Shown: one piece after another, positions 1 to 9,617 of the stretch
How positions within the stretch are numbered: position 1 is the stretch's first letter
Layout of the letters: each line of letters starts with the position of its first letter
Assembly (NCBI RefSeq): GCF_017498545.1
Contig: NZ_CP071793.1
Location: 682,001 to 746,000 of the forward strand
Direction: 5' to 3'
DNA: 64,000 bases
Source of the DNA: Sulfidibacter corallicola
GTDB taxonomy: Bacteria > Acidobacteriota > Holophagae > Acanthopleuribacterales > Acanthopleuribacteraceae
Notes under the pieces: generated by a model
Database searches by the model: none
What the model was told of the DNA's origin: nothing
What the model saw: only the letters and a program-made list of their open reading frames with translations
Made by a program: the position numbers and the translations under genes

Positions 1-2814
1 TTGGGAAACCTGGACGGCGATCGCGTTGGAAGTAACCGATCCGCAGTCGTTACTGACCTGGCAGGTATAGTTGGCCTGATCCAAGCTGTCCAAGCCGTCC
101 AGAACCAACTGATTCGCCGTGGCGCCGCTCAGGGCGACATCGTTTTTGAGCCATTGGTAACGGAGGTCCGCGCCGCTTGCTCCTACCTGGAGCGTGGTGC
201 CGTCGCCGACACAGAAAGCGCCGCCTCCGGTGGCCGTTTCGATGCTCAACGTCCCATCCATGACCGAGAGTGTATGGGTTGCGGAGGTTGCGGCGCTGCA
301 GCCGTTCGAGACCACGCAGTCGAATGTGCCCGAATCGGCCACCGCGAGATTGCCGAGAACGTAGGTGGCACCGGTGGCGCTGGGGATCGGCTGGCCGTTC
401 TTGCGCCATTGGTAACCGAGGCTGGAGCCGGTCGCGTTCACCTGGAAGATGTAGCTGCCGCCGGAACAGCGCTCGATGCTGGTGGGCTGACCGCTGATGG
501 CGACAGCATTGAAGACGGTCACCGCGACCTGGTTGGAAGTGACGGAACCGCAATCGTTGGCGACGACGCAATGGTAGGTTCCCGAGCTGGCCACCGAGGT
601 GTTGGTCAGGTTCAGGTCCGCCGCGGTCGCGCCCTGAATGGCGGCGCCGTTGCGATACCACTGGTACGTGGGCGCGCTGCCGCCGGCGCTGACCGACAGG
701 GTGGTCGCGTCGCCGCTGCACAGCACTTCGCCGACGGGTTGAATGTCGATACTGACCGTTTGGGCGATGTTCAACTGCGCGGTCTCACTCAGGACTTCCT
801 GGAAGTCGTTGTACACCCGGCAGTGATAGCTCCCCAGATCTCCCTGGCCGGGATTGGTGAGCACCAGCGTTTCGGAGGTCGCGCCGCTGATTGGCGACCC
901 GTTGCGATACCATTGGTATTGGCGGTCGGTGCCGATGGCGACCACACTGAAGGTCGCGTTCTGACCCGGACACAGGGATTGAGGGGCGGGCTGTTGCTGA
1001 ATCGCCAAGTCCAACACCGGCCGTTCGCAATCTTCCCAGTCGCACGGGTTGTTGTCGATGAAGTCGATCAACGCGTTGAACTTCGGCGAATCCTGCTGGG
1101 TTTGATGGAACTTGGAACCGAAACTGCCGAACTGTCCCTGGGGTTCCACGTAACTGAAGTGACAAATCACCTTACCGCCGCGGGCGAACCATTCGCGGAA
1201 ATAGGGCCCGTAGAGGTCACCCATGCGCGGGTCGCGGTTGGCGCGGTGGAACAAATCGCGAATACCCAGGTGGGAAAAGACCGGACCCACGCCCACCAGG
1301 TGCTGACCCGATTCGTAACCGATCATGTCGATGTTGCGTTGCTGGCACACGGCGGAAAGGGTGCTCATGTGTTCGTAGGCGCTGGCCAGGGCGCCGTGTT
1401 CGGGGGCCCGTGCCCATTCGGGGAAGTGGGTCGGATCGTAGAGCGGGCCGCCTTCGGTGAATTCGCGGAACAGGGTGTTCAAGCCGCCGTCCGCCTCGTT
1501 CAACCAGGTTTCCACGCGGCTTTGGTGGCCTTCGACGCCAAGGTATCCGCCGATGTACGGTGCGATGGCCAGAGCGTCGATATTCTCGTGGCAGGGTGTG
1601 CCGCCGTTCATCTCCGCCCACAGGGGACAGTCCAGAATGATTTCGCTGACGGTGACCGCCTCGTGGAAACCGCCGGCGACCGCGACGACGCGGTCCCGTT
1701 GGGTGCCCCACTCGTCTTTCCAGATGGCGGCGACCTCGCTGGTCCGTTTGCCGTGCCAGTTCAAGCGCTTCGAAAAACCGTCGGCATTGCTGTTGGAGAA
1801 CAGGGCTTCGCCTTGGGCCTGCACCCAGTTGCCCTGGAGGAAGGCGCCGTTCCACACCTCGTTGGAGTATTCCACGTAGATTTTCAGGTCGTCGCGCAGG
1901 TTGGCGCGCGCCAGGGCCGCGAATTGGCGGATGTAGTCGTCGTCGGCCTGGTGGGGCATGTTGACCCAGGGATCGGCGCCCAACATGTTGGCCAATTCGA
2001 TCGTCAGCTCCGGGGGCGGACCCATTTCCCACGAACTCCAGCGCACGTCTTCGAGTTCGGTGCGATCGGCCCAGGTTTTGACGTCGTTGTTGTTCATTTG
2101 CATGAAGATCATGAAACGCAGCACGCGGAACTTGCGCAGGTCCTGCAGGAAGACCGGATGGAAGCGCTGGCTCTCGTAGATGTCTTCGAACGGGGTGAAG
2201 GTGCCGTCACAGGTGGAAGCGGTCGCGTGGAAGGCGAAGGGGTCGCCATTGCAGATGCCGCCCGGCACGATGACGCGGATGTTGCGCATGTAATTGCCGT
2301 TGCCGTTGGGGTCCGTGGCGGTAATGCGCATGATGAACCCGCCATCGCTGGGGGTGACGTCGATGATGTCCCGGCCAGGGCTGGACAACGCCTGGTTCTT
2401 GATCGCATCGCCTTGAAATTCCAACGTGCCCTCGCCGTCGTAGAGCACCACGTAGCGCCCGCCCGGATAGGTGCCGCCCTGGTTGGCTTGGAACAGGGCA
2501 CCCACCCAGCGGTAACGCACGCTGTTGTCGTTGTCGGCCGGCAGCGACCGCGGCCAGCCGTGCGGATCCAAATCCAGGTGCGCTTGTTCCCCGGTATCCC
2601 AATCGGACCAGGTCTGGGTGAACCAGCCGCCGGAGGTTTTCATCACGTCGATCAAGGTCCACTCGTGGGACCAGTAAGTCAGATAATTGAGATTGATGCC
2701 GAGCGGGGAGCGAACGTTGTCCAAGTTCGCATCCGTCTGGGCCGAGAGGAAGAGACCACTCGTCCACATGAAAAGCGAGAGGGAACTCATGCGCAGAAAA
2801 CCTTGAAAACCCAT
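1..2814 (-). CDS. Secreted glycosidase-like protein with Ig-like domains (3' end outside window)
   Basis: This minus-strand gene starts with ATG at 2814 behind an AAGGAAAGGA ribosome site and stays open to base 1, so 938 residues are visible and the C-terminus is missing. The N-terminus (MGFQGFLRMSSLSLFMWTSG) looks like a signal peptide. Residues of about 30-560 form a catalytic-type region with IYVEYSNEVWNGAF and, later, IDMIGYESGQH. A strand ending in NE followed by a later strand ending in E fits the acid/base and nucleophile of TIM-barrel (clan A) glycosidases, but no family is assigned. From about residue 600 onward there are at least four Ig-like repeats of about 85 residues, each with C..QWYRNG or QWRKNG and a later Y.C (SYHCRV, TYHCVV, TFDCVV, NYTCQV). 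Inference: a secreted, possibly surface-bound polysaccharide-active enzyme. Substrate unknown. Confidence 0.8.
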   Translation of the reverse strand, partial: MGFQGFLRMSSLSLFMWTSGLFLSAQTDANLDNVRSPLGINLNYLTYWSHEWTLIDVMKTSGGWFTQTWSDWDTGEQAHLDLDPHGWPRSLPADNDNSVRYRWVGALFQANQGGTYPGGRYVVLYDGEGTLEFQGDAIKNQALSSPGRDIIDVTPSDGGFIMRITATDPNGNGNYMRNIRVIVPGGICNGDPFAFHATASTCDGTFTPFEDIYESQRFHPVFLQDLRKFRVLRFMIFMQMNNNDVKTWADRTELEDVRWSSWEMGPPPELTIELANMLGADPWVNMPHQADDDYIRQFAALARANLRDDLKIYVEYSNEVWNGAFLQGNWVQAQGEALFSNSNADGFSKRLNWHGKRTSEVAAIWKDEWGTQRDRVVAVAGGFHEAVTVSEIILDCPLWAEMNGGTPCHENIDALAIAPYIGGYLGVEGHQSRVETWLNEADGGLNTLFREFTEGGPLYDPTHFPEWARAPEHGALASAYEHMSTLSAVCQQRNIDMIGYESGQHLVGVGPVFSHLGIRDLFHRANRDPRMGDLYGPYFREWFARGGKVICHFSYVEPQGQFGSFGSKFHQTQQDSPKFNALIDFIDNNPCDWEDCERPVLDLAIQQQPAPQSLCPGQNATFSVVAIGTDRQYQWYRNGSPISGATSETLVLTNPGQGDLGSYHCRVYNDFQEVLSETAQLNIAQTVSIDIQPVGEVLCSGDATTLSVSAGGSAPTYQWYRNGAAIQGATAADLNLTNTSVASSGTYHCVVANDCGSVTSNQVAVTVFNAVAISGQPTSIERCSGGSYIFQVNATGSSLGYQWRKNGQPIPSATGATYVLGNLAVADSGTFDCVVSNGCSAATSATHTLSVMDGTLSIETATGGGAFCVGDGTTLQVGASGADLRYQWLKNDVALSGATANQLVLDGLDSLDQANYTCQVSNDCGSVTSNAIAVQVSQ

Positions 2815-4311
2815 GAAAGCAAATCCTTTCCTTATGTCCATCCAGAAGCGACGATGTCTCCCTTGATCCACCCGAACGGGCCGGTGGCGAAGGCCACATC
2901 GATCGGGGCCTCGGGTGGCCGATCCCGATACTATGAATGCACGCGATGATTCGAGAATCGGGTGGCGCCGTTTCGGTCGACAAGCGCATTGGTCGCGGGT
3001 GGCTTACGAGGGGCGCCGGGAGATGGGGATCGTCGGTCAGCGGTTGGGAAGCTGAGCACGCAGCCTCGGTCGTATTTCGCGAGACCCTGCACACTATGAA
3101 GGAGTGCAAAAGCTGGGAAGATGAGGGCCATCACATGAAAGTTCTATTCACCAAGTCTTTTCGAACATGTGACATTGGCACGCACAGCGGGGCCCGGCGC
3201 GCAATGGCCGAATGAGCGGAAAAACCCGGAGCGTTCGGAACTCACGAGGAACGAATCGCGGTATGGGCATTCTGGAAAAGGTGTCCTCGAGTGCGAATGG
3301 GTTATCGCGGGAGGGCTTCTACCTTTTCCTCTTCTGTGAGGATCTTTCCATATTCCCGGTGGCGATCAGGAACGCGCACCGACGATTTGAGGGTCGGACG
3401 GGCGGGGAGCCCAAGTGAAAAGAGGTTTGGAATTGGAAGTGACGTGCATCGAGGAATTCGCTTGTCTTGATCCACTTGCAAAGTTACCCCTGGTCGGTTT
3501 TTTTGACAACGAGTTTTTTCGCTTGACAGGCGTTTTGTGATCTAGATCAGCAGACCCGAACGTTTGTCCTTTTTCTAATCGATCTCGCCGTGAATCAGTG
3601 GGTTACAGGGGACGTGCCGACGTACGGTCGGCCTTACCGAGCCGCGGGACCGCACCGTCAATCCGCGTTTGACTCGGTGACTTGGCCTTCATGCCTACCG
3701 CGTCCTTCTTCGTTCGAAAAACCTCCCCCAGCCAAAGCAGGCGCCATGGCCCATACCACCCGTGCATTCTAGTATCTGAGAAAAGTATCTAGGATTCCGG
3801 GGGAACGACCCCGTCCGGCACATTTGGCCGGTTTTGGGGCGACCTGGCAAACAGCGTGGTAAACGGTGGCCTCACCTCGCGATCCAAAGGATGCTGAGGA
3901 TGTGTAAATGTTGCAACGAAGGATGTTATCGGACATCGAGGGATGTTGCCCGCGGAAGTGACGATTTGTTGCCATTGCAGGTGACGATCGTGCCTTGTTC
4001 GATCTCTTTCTCGTGGGCTTGCCGATACCGTCGAAGTGGCATTTTGATTGCAGCTCGAGCGCTCGTCAAAATGACAGCGAATGATTTGTTTCATGTGATA
4101 TTTAATCGTTTCTTAGCTGGGTTTTATAGGTTGACAGAATGTATGGAAGTATTCATTGGTTCGCGGAATTTTTCTCAATAGTGGGAATTTTCATGAACAA
4201 GATCGTGAATCATTCCATTTTTCTTCAGATTTGCTTGATGAAAAATAGTCATCTTTGCGCCTTTAAGAATATAGCCGCCCACTTGCGGCAACTTTCCTTC
4301 AGGAACCCAAT
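2815..4311. other. 1.5-kb divergent intergenic region, no convincing gene
   Basis: This lies between the divergent starts of the Ig protein (2814) and the Ser/Thr kinase (4312). Several 60-115-codon open frames exist but lack an SD, a signal peptide or recognisable composition. The right third (about 4080-4260) is AT-rich and probably carries the kinase promoter; a TTGACA hexamer lies at 4131-4136 without a good -10 element. A CRP-like palindrome at 3536-3551 is listed separately. Confidence 0.5.
3536..3551. promoter_or_regulatory. CRP/FNR-family-like palindrome
   Basis: The sequence TGTGATCTAGATCAGC contains the perfect 12-bp palindrome TGATCTAGATCA and resembles the CRP consensus TGTGA-N6-TCACA on its left half. 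Two TTGACA hexamers lie just upstream at 3503-3508 and 3523-3528. The nearest plus-strand gene starts 760 bp downstream, so the target is unclear. A single site of this length could occur by chance. Confidence 0.3.
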
Positions 4312-5430
4312 GTGAGTGCCATCATGTCCTTGACCACGGAAATCGAAAACACCTTCATCTCCCCACCGATTGTCACGCGTCGGCTGCCGGCAGAGCTCGG
4401 CTGCGATGCCCATTCGACCTCGAACAACATTGGACCCTACCGTGTGGTTTCCGTTTTGGGCCGCGGCGGCATGGGGTCGGTCTTCAAGGTGCGCCGCGTT
4501 TCCGAGGACGGTGCAACGCCGCGACACTACGCACTGAAGGTCATTCGCGGCAACAGCAACGCGCGGTTGCTCTTCCGGCGCTTCGAGCGTGAAGCGAAGG
4601 CGCTCGCCCGGCTGTCTCACCCCAACATCGCCGGCTTCACGGAAGTGGGGTACAGCGCCGATTGGGAGCCCTACCTGGTGATGGAGTTGGTCGATGGCGT
4701 GCCCTTGTTGGAGTACGCCCGCGAAGAACGGCTCGGCCTGGAAGGGCGCCTCCGGCTGTTCGCCCAGGTCGCCGAAGCCGTGGCCCATGCTCACGCCGCC
4801 AAGGTGCTTCACCGTGACATCAAACCCTCGAACATCTTGGTGTGCGAAACCGACTTGGGCCCGCAGGCCAAGCTGATCGACTTCGGCGTCACCAAACTGA
4901 TCGACGAACTCGAAGAGGACGGTTTGACCCAGGACGGCGGGATCGTAGGCACGCCGGGATACGCCAGTCCGGAACAAGTCGGTTTCGTCGATCGCCCCAT
5001 GGATGGGCGGGCCGATGTCTTTTCCCTGGGCCTGGTCCTCTACGAATTGCTGGTCGGTGCCTTGCCCTACGATACAGAACGCCTGGCGCGACTGCCGCTG
5101 TATCGTCGAATTCGCGAAATGTTCATGCGTCCCATCTGCCCACCCGCGCGACGTCTCCAACGGATGACTCATGCCGAGTTGGCCTTGATAGCGTTCGAAC
5201 GAGGGCTCGATGCCGCTCGTTTTCAACGGATTATGGGTGGTCGATTAGGACAGGCGAACATGCGGGCCCTGGTCATCGATCCCAATCACCGCATGTCCTC
5301 CGCCGCAGAGATGGCGCACGAGGTGCGATCGCTGTCCGATGGAAAGTTGGCCGGTGCGCAGGGTTTCGCAGCGGTCGTGGCGTGGTTGAATCGGGTGGTG
5401 CTCCACCGCGATCGACTCGTGCAGTGGTAG
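4312..5430 (+). CDS. Serine/threonine protein kinase
   Basis: A 372-residue Hanks-type kinase. The GTG start at 4312 is preceded by AGGA with 7-nt spacing; ATG at 4324 is an in-frame alternative. Motifs in order: glycine loop LGRGGMGSVFKV (about residues 50-61), catalytic lysine in HYALKVI, catalytic loop HRDIKPSN (Asp169), DFG in LIDFGVTKL, and GTPGYASPEQ as the activation-segment end. All catalytic residues are present. No transmembrane segment or sensor domain follows the kinase domain, so it is probably a soluble regulatory kinase. The substrate is unknown, and it stands alone between divergent or convergent neighbours. A rho-independent terminator lies at 5546-5579. Confidence 0.93.
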   Translation: MSAIMSLTTEIENTFISPPIVTRRLPAELGCDAHSTSNNIGPYRVVSVLGRGGMGSVFKVRRVSEDGATPRHYALKVIRGNSNARLLFRRFEREAKALARLSHPNIAGFTEVGYSADWEPYLVMELVDGVPLLEYAREERLGLEGRLRLFAQVAEAVAHAHAAKVLHRDIKPSNILVCETDLGPQAKLIDFGVTKLIDELEEDGLTQDGGIVGTPGYASPEQVGFVDRPMDGRADVFSLGLVLYELLVGALPYDTERLARLPLYRRIREMFMRPICPPARRLQRMTHAELALIAFERGLDAARFQRIMGGRLGQANMRALVIDPNHRMSSAAEMAHEVRSLSDGKLAGAQGFAAVVAWLNRVVLHRDRLVQW

Positions 5431-5545
5431 AGACCCCGTCCTCGCGGGGAGGGGTCTGCTACCTAAAAAATGACAATAAATGGCACCTTGTGACAAATGT
5501 TGCGCGGTGTCACGCTTTTCGGTCGCTTAACTGTGGGCCGAAACG

Positions 5546-5579
5546 AACCCGGGTCCTCTCACGAGGCTCGGGTTTTTTT
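5546..5579 (+). terminator. Rho-independent terminator of the kinase gene
   Basis: The stem AACCCGGGTC / GGCTCGGGTT has a short loop (CTCTCACGA) and is followed by seven T on the plus strand. It ends at the stop codon of the convergent esterase gene. Confidence 0.75.
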
Positions 5580-6786
5580 ATGTTTGTTTTTCCGGTGGAA
5601 AGAATTCCGCCAACATTTGGGGCAGGTAGAGATTCCAGGCTTCCATGAAATGGCCGCTGGGATAATCTCGATAGATGAAGTCGTATTTCTTGGCCTTCAG
5701 GGTGTCGCGCATTTCCAGTGCGTCGGGGTACCACCGGAGATCGTAGAGCCCGCCGAGCATGAAGATCTTCACCCTGCGGGTCGGCGTCTTGGCGTATTTC
5801 TCGATCAGGTTCGTGGGTGTCAGCGCCGGAGCGAAAGCGCCGCAGAAACCGAACTCTCGAGGGTGGTGGAGGGCCATGTCCAACGCCCTGAGCCCGCCCC
5901 GCGATCCGCCGAAAATGGCGCGATATTCACCGCGAAGCTTGACGCGATAGGTGTAGTTCACATAGCGAAGCAATTCCTTGGTGACGAAGGCCCGGTAGGC
6001 GGGATCGCCGCGGTATTCCTTGCGGCGATCGCCGGGGTCGGTGAAGACGCCGATCACCGGTTGGCAGAGGTCGTTGGTGATGGCGTAGTCCAAGATCTCC
6101 TTGGCCCTGCCCATTTCCAGGTAACCCGAACCGTCTCCGAAATAAATGCTGGGGTATTTGGTATCGAAGTCCTCGTCGTAACCCGGTGGTAGGTAGATCT
6201 GCACCTTGCGCGTTTCGCCCATGTGCTTGCTCGCCACTTCGCCGCTGACCATTTTCCCGCCAGGTCCCTTGATGCCCGTCTTCAGGTCGAGTGGGGAAGG
6301 CGCGTCGGGCATGGCGATGGCCGAATAAGGTTTGCCGAATCCCTGCAGGGTGCGCTTCCCGTGGGGATCGTTGAAGACGCGGTCGCCGATGGCGAATTGG
6401 TAGCGAACCCAGGCGTCCTTTTCCAGCTTCTGGTGACGGAAGAACCAGCCGCTCTCGCCGATGCGGGTCATGGCACCGATGGCGGGATCCATGCCTTTTT
6501 CGGTGCGGCCAAAGCCGTTGAAATCGCCGAGCAGGCGCGGTGCGGGGCCCTTGCGCGACTCGGCGAGGAAGAAGGCCGTATCGCCTTCGACGATGGGGTT
6601 GCCGCCCTGGCGGCGCAGGTATTTGCGGATGAGTTTGCGCGCTTTGCGGGGTTTCATGTCCTTGGTTTGCACCAGGAGTTGGCTGAACTTTTCAGGCACC
6701 TTTTTTCCGGCCCGACTTTCCGCGACCGGGATGAAAAACAACAGGGCGAGCAAGCCCAGCGAGATGAGAGATCGATGATGACCCAT
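5578..6786 (-). CDS. Secreted esterase, PF00756 (enterochelin esterase-like) family
   Basis: A 402-residue protein with ATG at 6786 behind GGGAG. Residues 1-26 form a signal peptide (hydrophobic LISLGLLALLFFIPV, then AESRA). Residues of about 65-165 look like an E-set/CBM48-type N-terminal domain (RLLGDFNGFG, WVRYQFAIGD), as in Fes-type esterases. Residues 185-400 are the alpha/beta-hydrolase, with the nucleophile elbow IFGGSRGG (Ser295), a candidate acid in GLYDLRWYPD and the histidine in YPSGHFMEAW near the C-terminus. The role is probably hydrolysis of an ester in the periplasm or outside the cell. Family assignment is firm; substrate (sugar acyl esters or a siderophore-like compound) is unknown. 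It is monocistronic and convergent with the kinase. Confidence 0.85.
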   Translation of the reverse strand: MGHHRSLISLGLLALLFFIPVAESRAGKKVPEKFSQLLVQTKDMKPRKARKLIRKYLRRQGGNPIVEGDTAFFLAESRKGPAPRLLGDFNGFGRTEKGMDPAIGAMTRIGESGWFFRHQKLEKDAWVRYQFAIGDRVFNDPHGKRTLQGFGKPYSAIAMPDAPSPLDLKTGIKGPGGKMVSGEVASKHMGETRKVQIYLPPGYDEDFDTKYPSIYFGDGSGYLEMGRAKEILDYAITNDLCQPVIGVFTDPGDRRKEYRGDPAYRAFVTKELLRYVNYTYRVKLRGEYRAIFGGSRGGLRALDMALHHPREFGFCGAFAPALTPTNLIEKYAKTPTRRVKIFMLGGLYDLRWYPDALEMRDTLKAKKYDFIYRDYPSGHFMEAWNLYLPQMLAEFFPPEKQT

Positions 6787-7454
6787 GCGTGTGCTCCCGA
6801 GAATAGGGTTTCGGGATCAGCGCCCGCGGCCGTCGATTCCATCGAGGCCGGCCAGAGAAGCCGTGCGTTGCGGTCGGAGCGGGCCGTCGGAGACCGCTCG
6901 GGTCGCGCCCATGGCGAGAGGCGGGGACTGATCGCGAACCAAACGTTAAAGATCGCATCCTACCATGTTTTTTACGGATGGTCCCGGCGCCCACCTCACC
7001 GTTTTTGCTGGGAACGCCAACCCCTGTGGGGTGCCGCGCCGGACGCGTTCCCGGAAGCCCGTTTGCACGGCCGAAGCAGCGTGGACCGGGACCTCGATCC
7101 GGTGTGGCGATCACCGAGATTCGAGGCCGAGTGTGGCGAAAAAGAAGGGAACCGGGGTGCTCACCTATAAGTGATGAGTCGAGACCCCGGTTCCACCGGA
7201 GTTTGGGACACCTTTGTGTTTTCTGGGTGGTGTCCCCGTCCGTCCCTTTCGAACCCTGTCCGCCAAGTCAGGGTGTTGGTATGTGAGGGACGGGCGAAAA
7301 GCGAGGTAAAGCAGGGTGCCTCATGTGGGCGATAGGGCGTCTCCCCGCTTGATGCCAATGACGATGGATATCGTGCATGCGGAAGGGGAGGGGGACTCGG
7401 CTCCCGATACCTCCGCGGGCGGGGAGTCCGAGTCTTGGCGATCGTGCCGGGTGA
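6787..7454. other. Intergenic region with a long-loop hairpin
   Basis: No gene is seen. The region holds the upstream sequence of the esterase (minus strand) and sequence downstream of the PA14-SGNH gene. A perfect 10-bp inverted repeat, GAACCGGGGT at 7150-7159 and ACCCCGGTTC at 7184-7193, encloses a loop of about 24 nt and lacks a T tract. Confidence 0.45.
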
Positions 7455-9617
7455 TCACTTCACGCCGGAACGTTCGTAGTTGACCACGACGTCCCACGCG
7501 ATTTGCTGAAGGACCCGTGCGGTTTCGGGTGGGATGTCGATCCAGTCACGCTCACCCCAGATGCCGTCCATGCGGCTGGTCAAGCCGACCGGGCAGCTCT
7601 GGTAGATGGTGGCGTAGTGAACCAGGGCGACGAAGTAGTTACCCCAACCGTTCATGTGAATGTTGTCGACCATCATGTTGGCCTTGAGATTGGAGACGCC
7701 CGGTACCTGGCCGGCATCGATCCGCCGGCGCAATTCCGCCACCGCCAGACCGGCGGGCACGAGGTGAACCGGTCCCTGATGGGGACGCGCCGCCTGCACG
7801 TCATCGGCGATACCTTCCCAGACGAGCAGCTTCTGGTTGACCGCGTTGTACCAATCGCCAGTCGTCATTTCCGGCCAGGTTTGATAGATGTACAGCGTGG
7901 CGCTGGGATCGCCCTTGAGGATTTCGCCGTAGAAGCGGCTGCAATAGACGTCGGTTTCGTTCCATTGGACGTGGGTTTCGATCGGGAGGGCTTCGGTGAG
8001 CACCAGCGTGTCGTATTTCCCGGAGGGAAGCTCGGTGGCGTAGTTGGTGCCGCCCCCGCCGCCAGGATGGCTCCAGTTCCATTTGAGGGGGGAGCCGTTG
8101 ATGTACTGGTAGCTGCCATCGTGGTTGTGACCGGCGTCCTTGGCGAGTTTGTCGAGAATGAACGGCATGTGGTCGTTCACCAGGCTGTGGCCGATGTGGT
8201 AGATGCCGCGGACCTGGCCGGCGGTCTCGATGCAGGCGCCGCCGTCGGAGCCGTCGCCGCCGTCACCACCGTCGGAACCGTCGCCGCCGTCGGAACCGTC
8301 GTCACTGCCGTCGGAGCCATCGCCGCCGTCGGAACCGTCGTCACTGCCGTCGGAACCGTCGCCGCCGTCGGAACCGTCGTCACTGCCGTCGGAGCCATCG
8401 CCGCCGTCACCACCGTCGGAACCATCGCCGCCGTCGGAACCGTCGTCACTGCCATCGGAACCGTCGCCACCGTCGGAGCCATCGCCGCCGTCACCGCCGT
8501 CGGAACCGTCGTCACTGCCATCGGAACCGTCGCCACCGTCGGAGCCATCGCCGCCGTCGGAACCGTCGTCACTGCCGTCGGAACCATCGCCGCCATCGGA
8601 GCCATCGCCGCCGTCACCGCCGTCGGAACCGTCGTCACTGCCATCGGAACCGTCGCCGCCATCGCCACCGTCGGAGCCATCGCTCCCATCACCGGTGCGA
8701 ATCCAGTCCACTTGAAGCACGGCATCCCAACCGTTCTCGAAATACTCGACCGTCACCGTTTCCAAAGCGCCGGGAATGTCGATGTCGGCTTCGTAGGTCG
8801 TGGCGGCCTGGTCGCGCCAGGCGTCGATGACCAAATTGCCGCCGACCCAGACGCGGACACCGTCGTCGGCGGTGGCCGTGAAGGTGTGCACGCCCGGTTC
8901 GAATACGAACTGGCCCTGCCAGCGGGCGGAGTAACGATCTTTGCCGATACCCGCGCCAGGAGAGGTATCGCCCCAGAAATAGTCGATCTTTTCGGTGGTC
9001 GTATTCAGAACCGCCGGTTCCTTGAGTTCCATGTTGGGGAAAAATTCACCGCAGAACAGGCCTTTGGGGCATTCGGAGCCGCTGCCGACCCGTTCCCAGC
9101 GGAACGTCAGGGTGGCGTCTCCCCAATATTCGTAGTACTCGATCTCGATCCGGTGGTACCCGGGAGTGAGCTCCAATTGTGCGCGGTACTCGGTAGGAGG
9201 TTGGTTCTTCCAACCGTCGATGATCAACTGATCGTCGACCCAAACCCTGACGCCATCGTCGGCAACGGCGACAAATTCGAAGATGCCGGATTCAAAAAAG
9301 AAACGCCCGTCGTAGGCGGCCGAAAAACCGTCGTTGGGGATGTTCGATGCGGGGCTGAGTGCACCCCAGTGGTGATCGATGATACCTTCTTCGCGGACGA
9401 GCCGGGGTTGACCGGCCAGGAAGCGGTTGCCGTAATAGGTTGCGCAAAACTTATCCTGAATGTCGCCGCAGCCTTGTGCAAACACAGGTGTGGAAAGGAT
9501 CATGGAGAGAAGGAGAAAGCAACCCATGTAGAAGAAATGGAAATGACGGCCGGCGGAAAAAACCGCGGCCTCTCGAGTCCCTGGCACCTGCAATGATGCA
9601 CGATCAAACAAGGACAT
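7455..9617 (-). CDS. Secreted two-PA14-domain protein with Gly-Ser-Asp linker and SGNH-like hydrolase domain
   Basis: A 720-residue protein. The start at 9617 has AGGAG seven bases upstream; frames further upstream are ignored. A long n-region precedes the hydrophobic CFLLLSMILSTPVFAQ, a signal peptide cleaved after AQ. Two tandem PA14-like modules follow (about residues 55-165 and 175-290), each with DDGVRVWV.. and YYEYWGDA or YFENGWDA; PA14 modules usually bind carbohydrate. A low-complexity linker of about 150 residues made of GGDGSDGSDD-type units follows. The C-terminal 245 residues begin GIYHIGHSLVNDH, with the GHSL serine resembling SGNH block I, and contain DNIHMNGWGNY as the Asp/His block V. 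Inference: a secreted esterase/deacetylase-like enzyme with glycan-binding modules. The acidic linker could bind Ca2+. Confidence 0.85.
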   Translation of the reverse strand: MSLFDRASLQVPGTREAAVFSAGRHFHFFYMGCFLLLSMILSTPVFAQGCGDIQDKFCATYYGNRFLAGQPRLVREEGIIDHHWGALSPASNIPNDGFSAAYDGRFFFESGIFEFVAVADDGVRVWVDDQLIIDGWKNQPPTEYRAQLELTPGYHRIEIEYYEYWGDATLTFRWERVGSGSECPKGLFCGEFFPNMELKEPAVLNTTTEKIDYFWGDTSPGAGIGKDRYSARWQGQFVFEPGVHTFTATADDGVRVWVGGNLVIDAWRDQAATTYEADIDIPGALETVTVEYFENGWDAVLQVDWIRTGDGSDGSDGGDGGDGSDGSDDGSDGGDGGDGSDGGDGSDGSDDGSDGGDGSDGGDGSDGSDDGSDGGDGGDGSDGGDGSDGSDDGSDGGDGSDGGDGGDGSDGSDDGSDGGDGSDGSDDGSDGGDGSDGSDDGSDGGDGSDGGDGGDGSDGGACIETAGQVRGIYHIGHSLVNDHMPFILDKLAKDAGHNHDGSYQYINGSPLKWNWSHPGGGGGTNYATELPSGKYDTLVLTEALPIETHVQWNETDVYCSRFYGEILKGDPSATLYIYQTWPEMTTGDWYNAVNQKLLVWEGIADDVQAARPHQGPVHLVPAGLAVAELRRRIDAGQVPGVSNLKANMMVDNIHMNGWGNYFVALVHYATIYQSCPVGLTSRMDGIWGERDWIDIPPETARVLQQIAWDVVVNYERSGVK
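8239..8692 (-). repeat. In-frame minisatellite encoding Gly-Ser-Asp repeats
   Basis: About 450 bp of short, 9-bp-multiple repeats (on the plus strand gtcggaaccgtcgtcactgc and gccgtc/gccatc variants) encode runs of GSDGGDGSDGSDD inside the PA14-SGNH gene. All units keep the reading frame. Units differ mainly at synonymous positions, which suggests expansion by slippage or recombination followed by drift. Confidence 0.9.

Noticed and set aside
1..2949. 982-codon open frame on the plus strand
   Set aside because: It is the exact codon-phase antisense of the Ig-domain gene. The minus strand has a signal peptide, SD and recognisable Ig repeats; the plus product has neither.
2937..3215. 92-codon plus-strand frame upstream of the Ser/Thr kinase
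   Set aside because: No SD, mixed composition without hydrophobic or motif pattern, and overlap with the upstream region of the divergent Ig gene.
7503..9596. 697-codon open frame on the plus strand with Ala-Val-Gly-Thr repeats
   Set aside because: Antisense of the PA14-SGNH gene; its repeats are the reverse complement of the Gly-Ser-Asp minisatellite.
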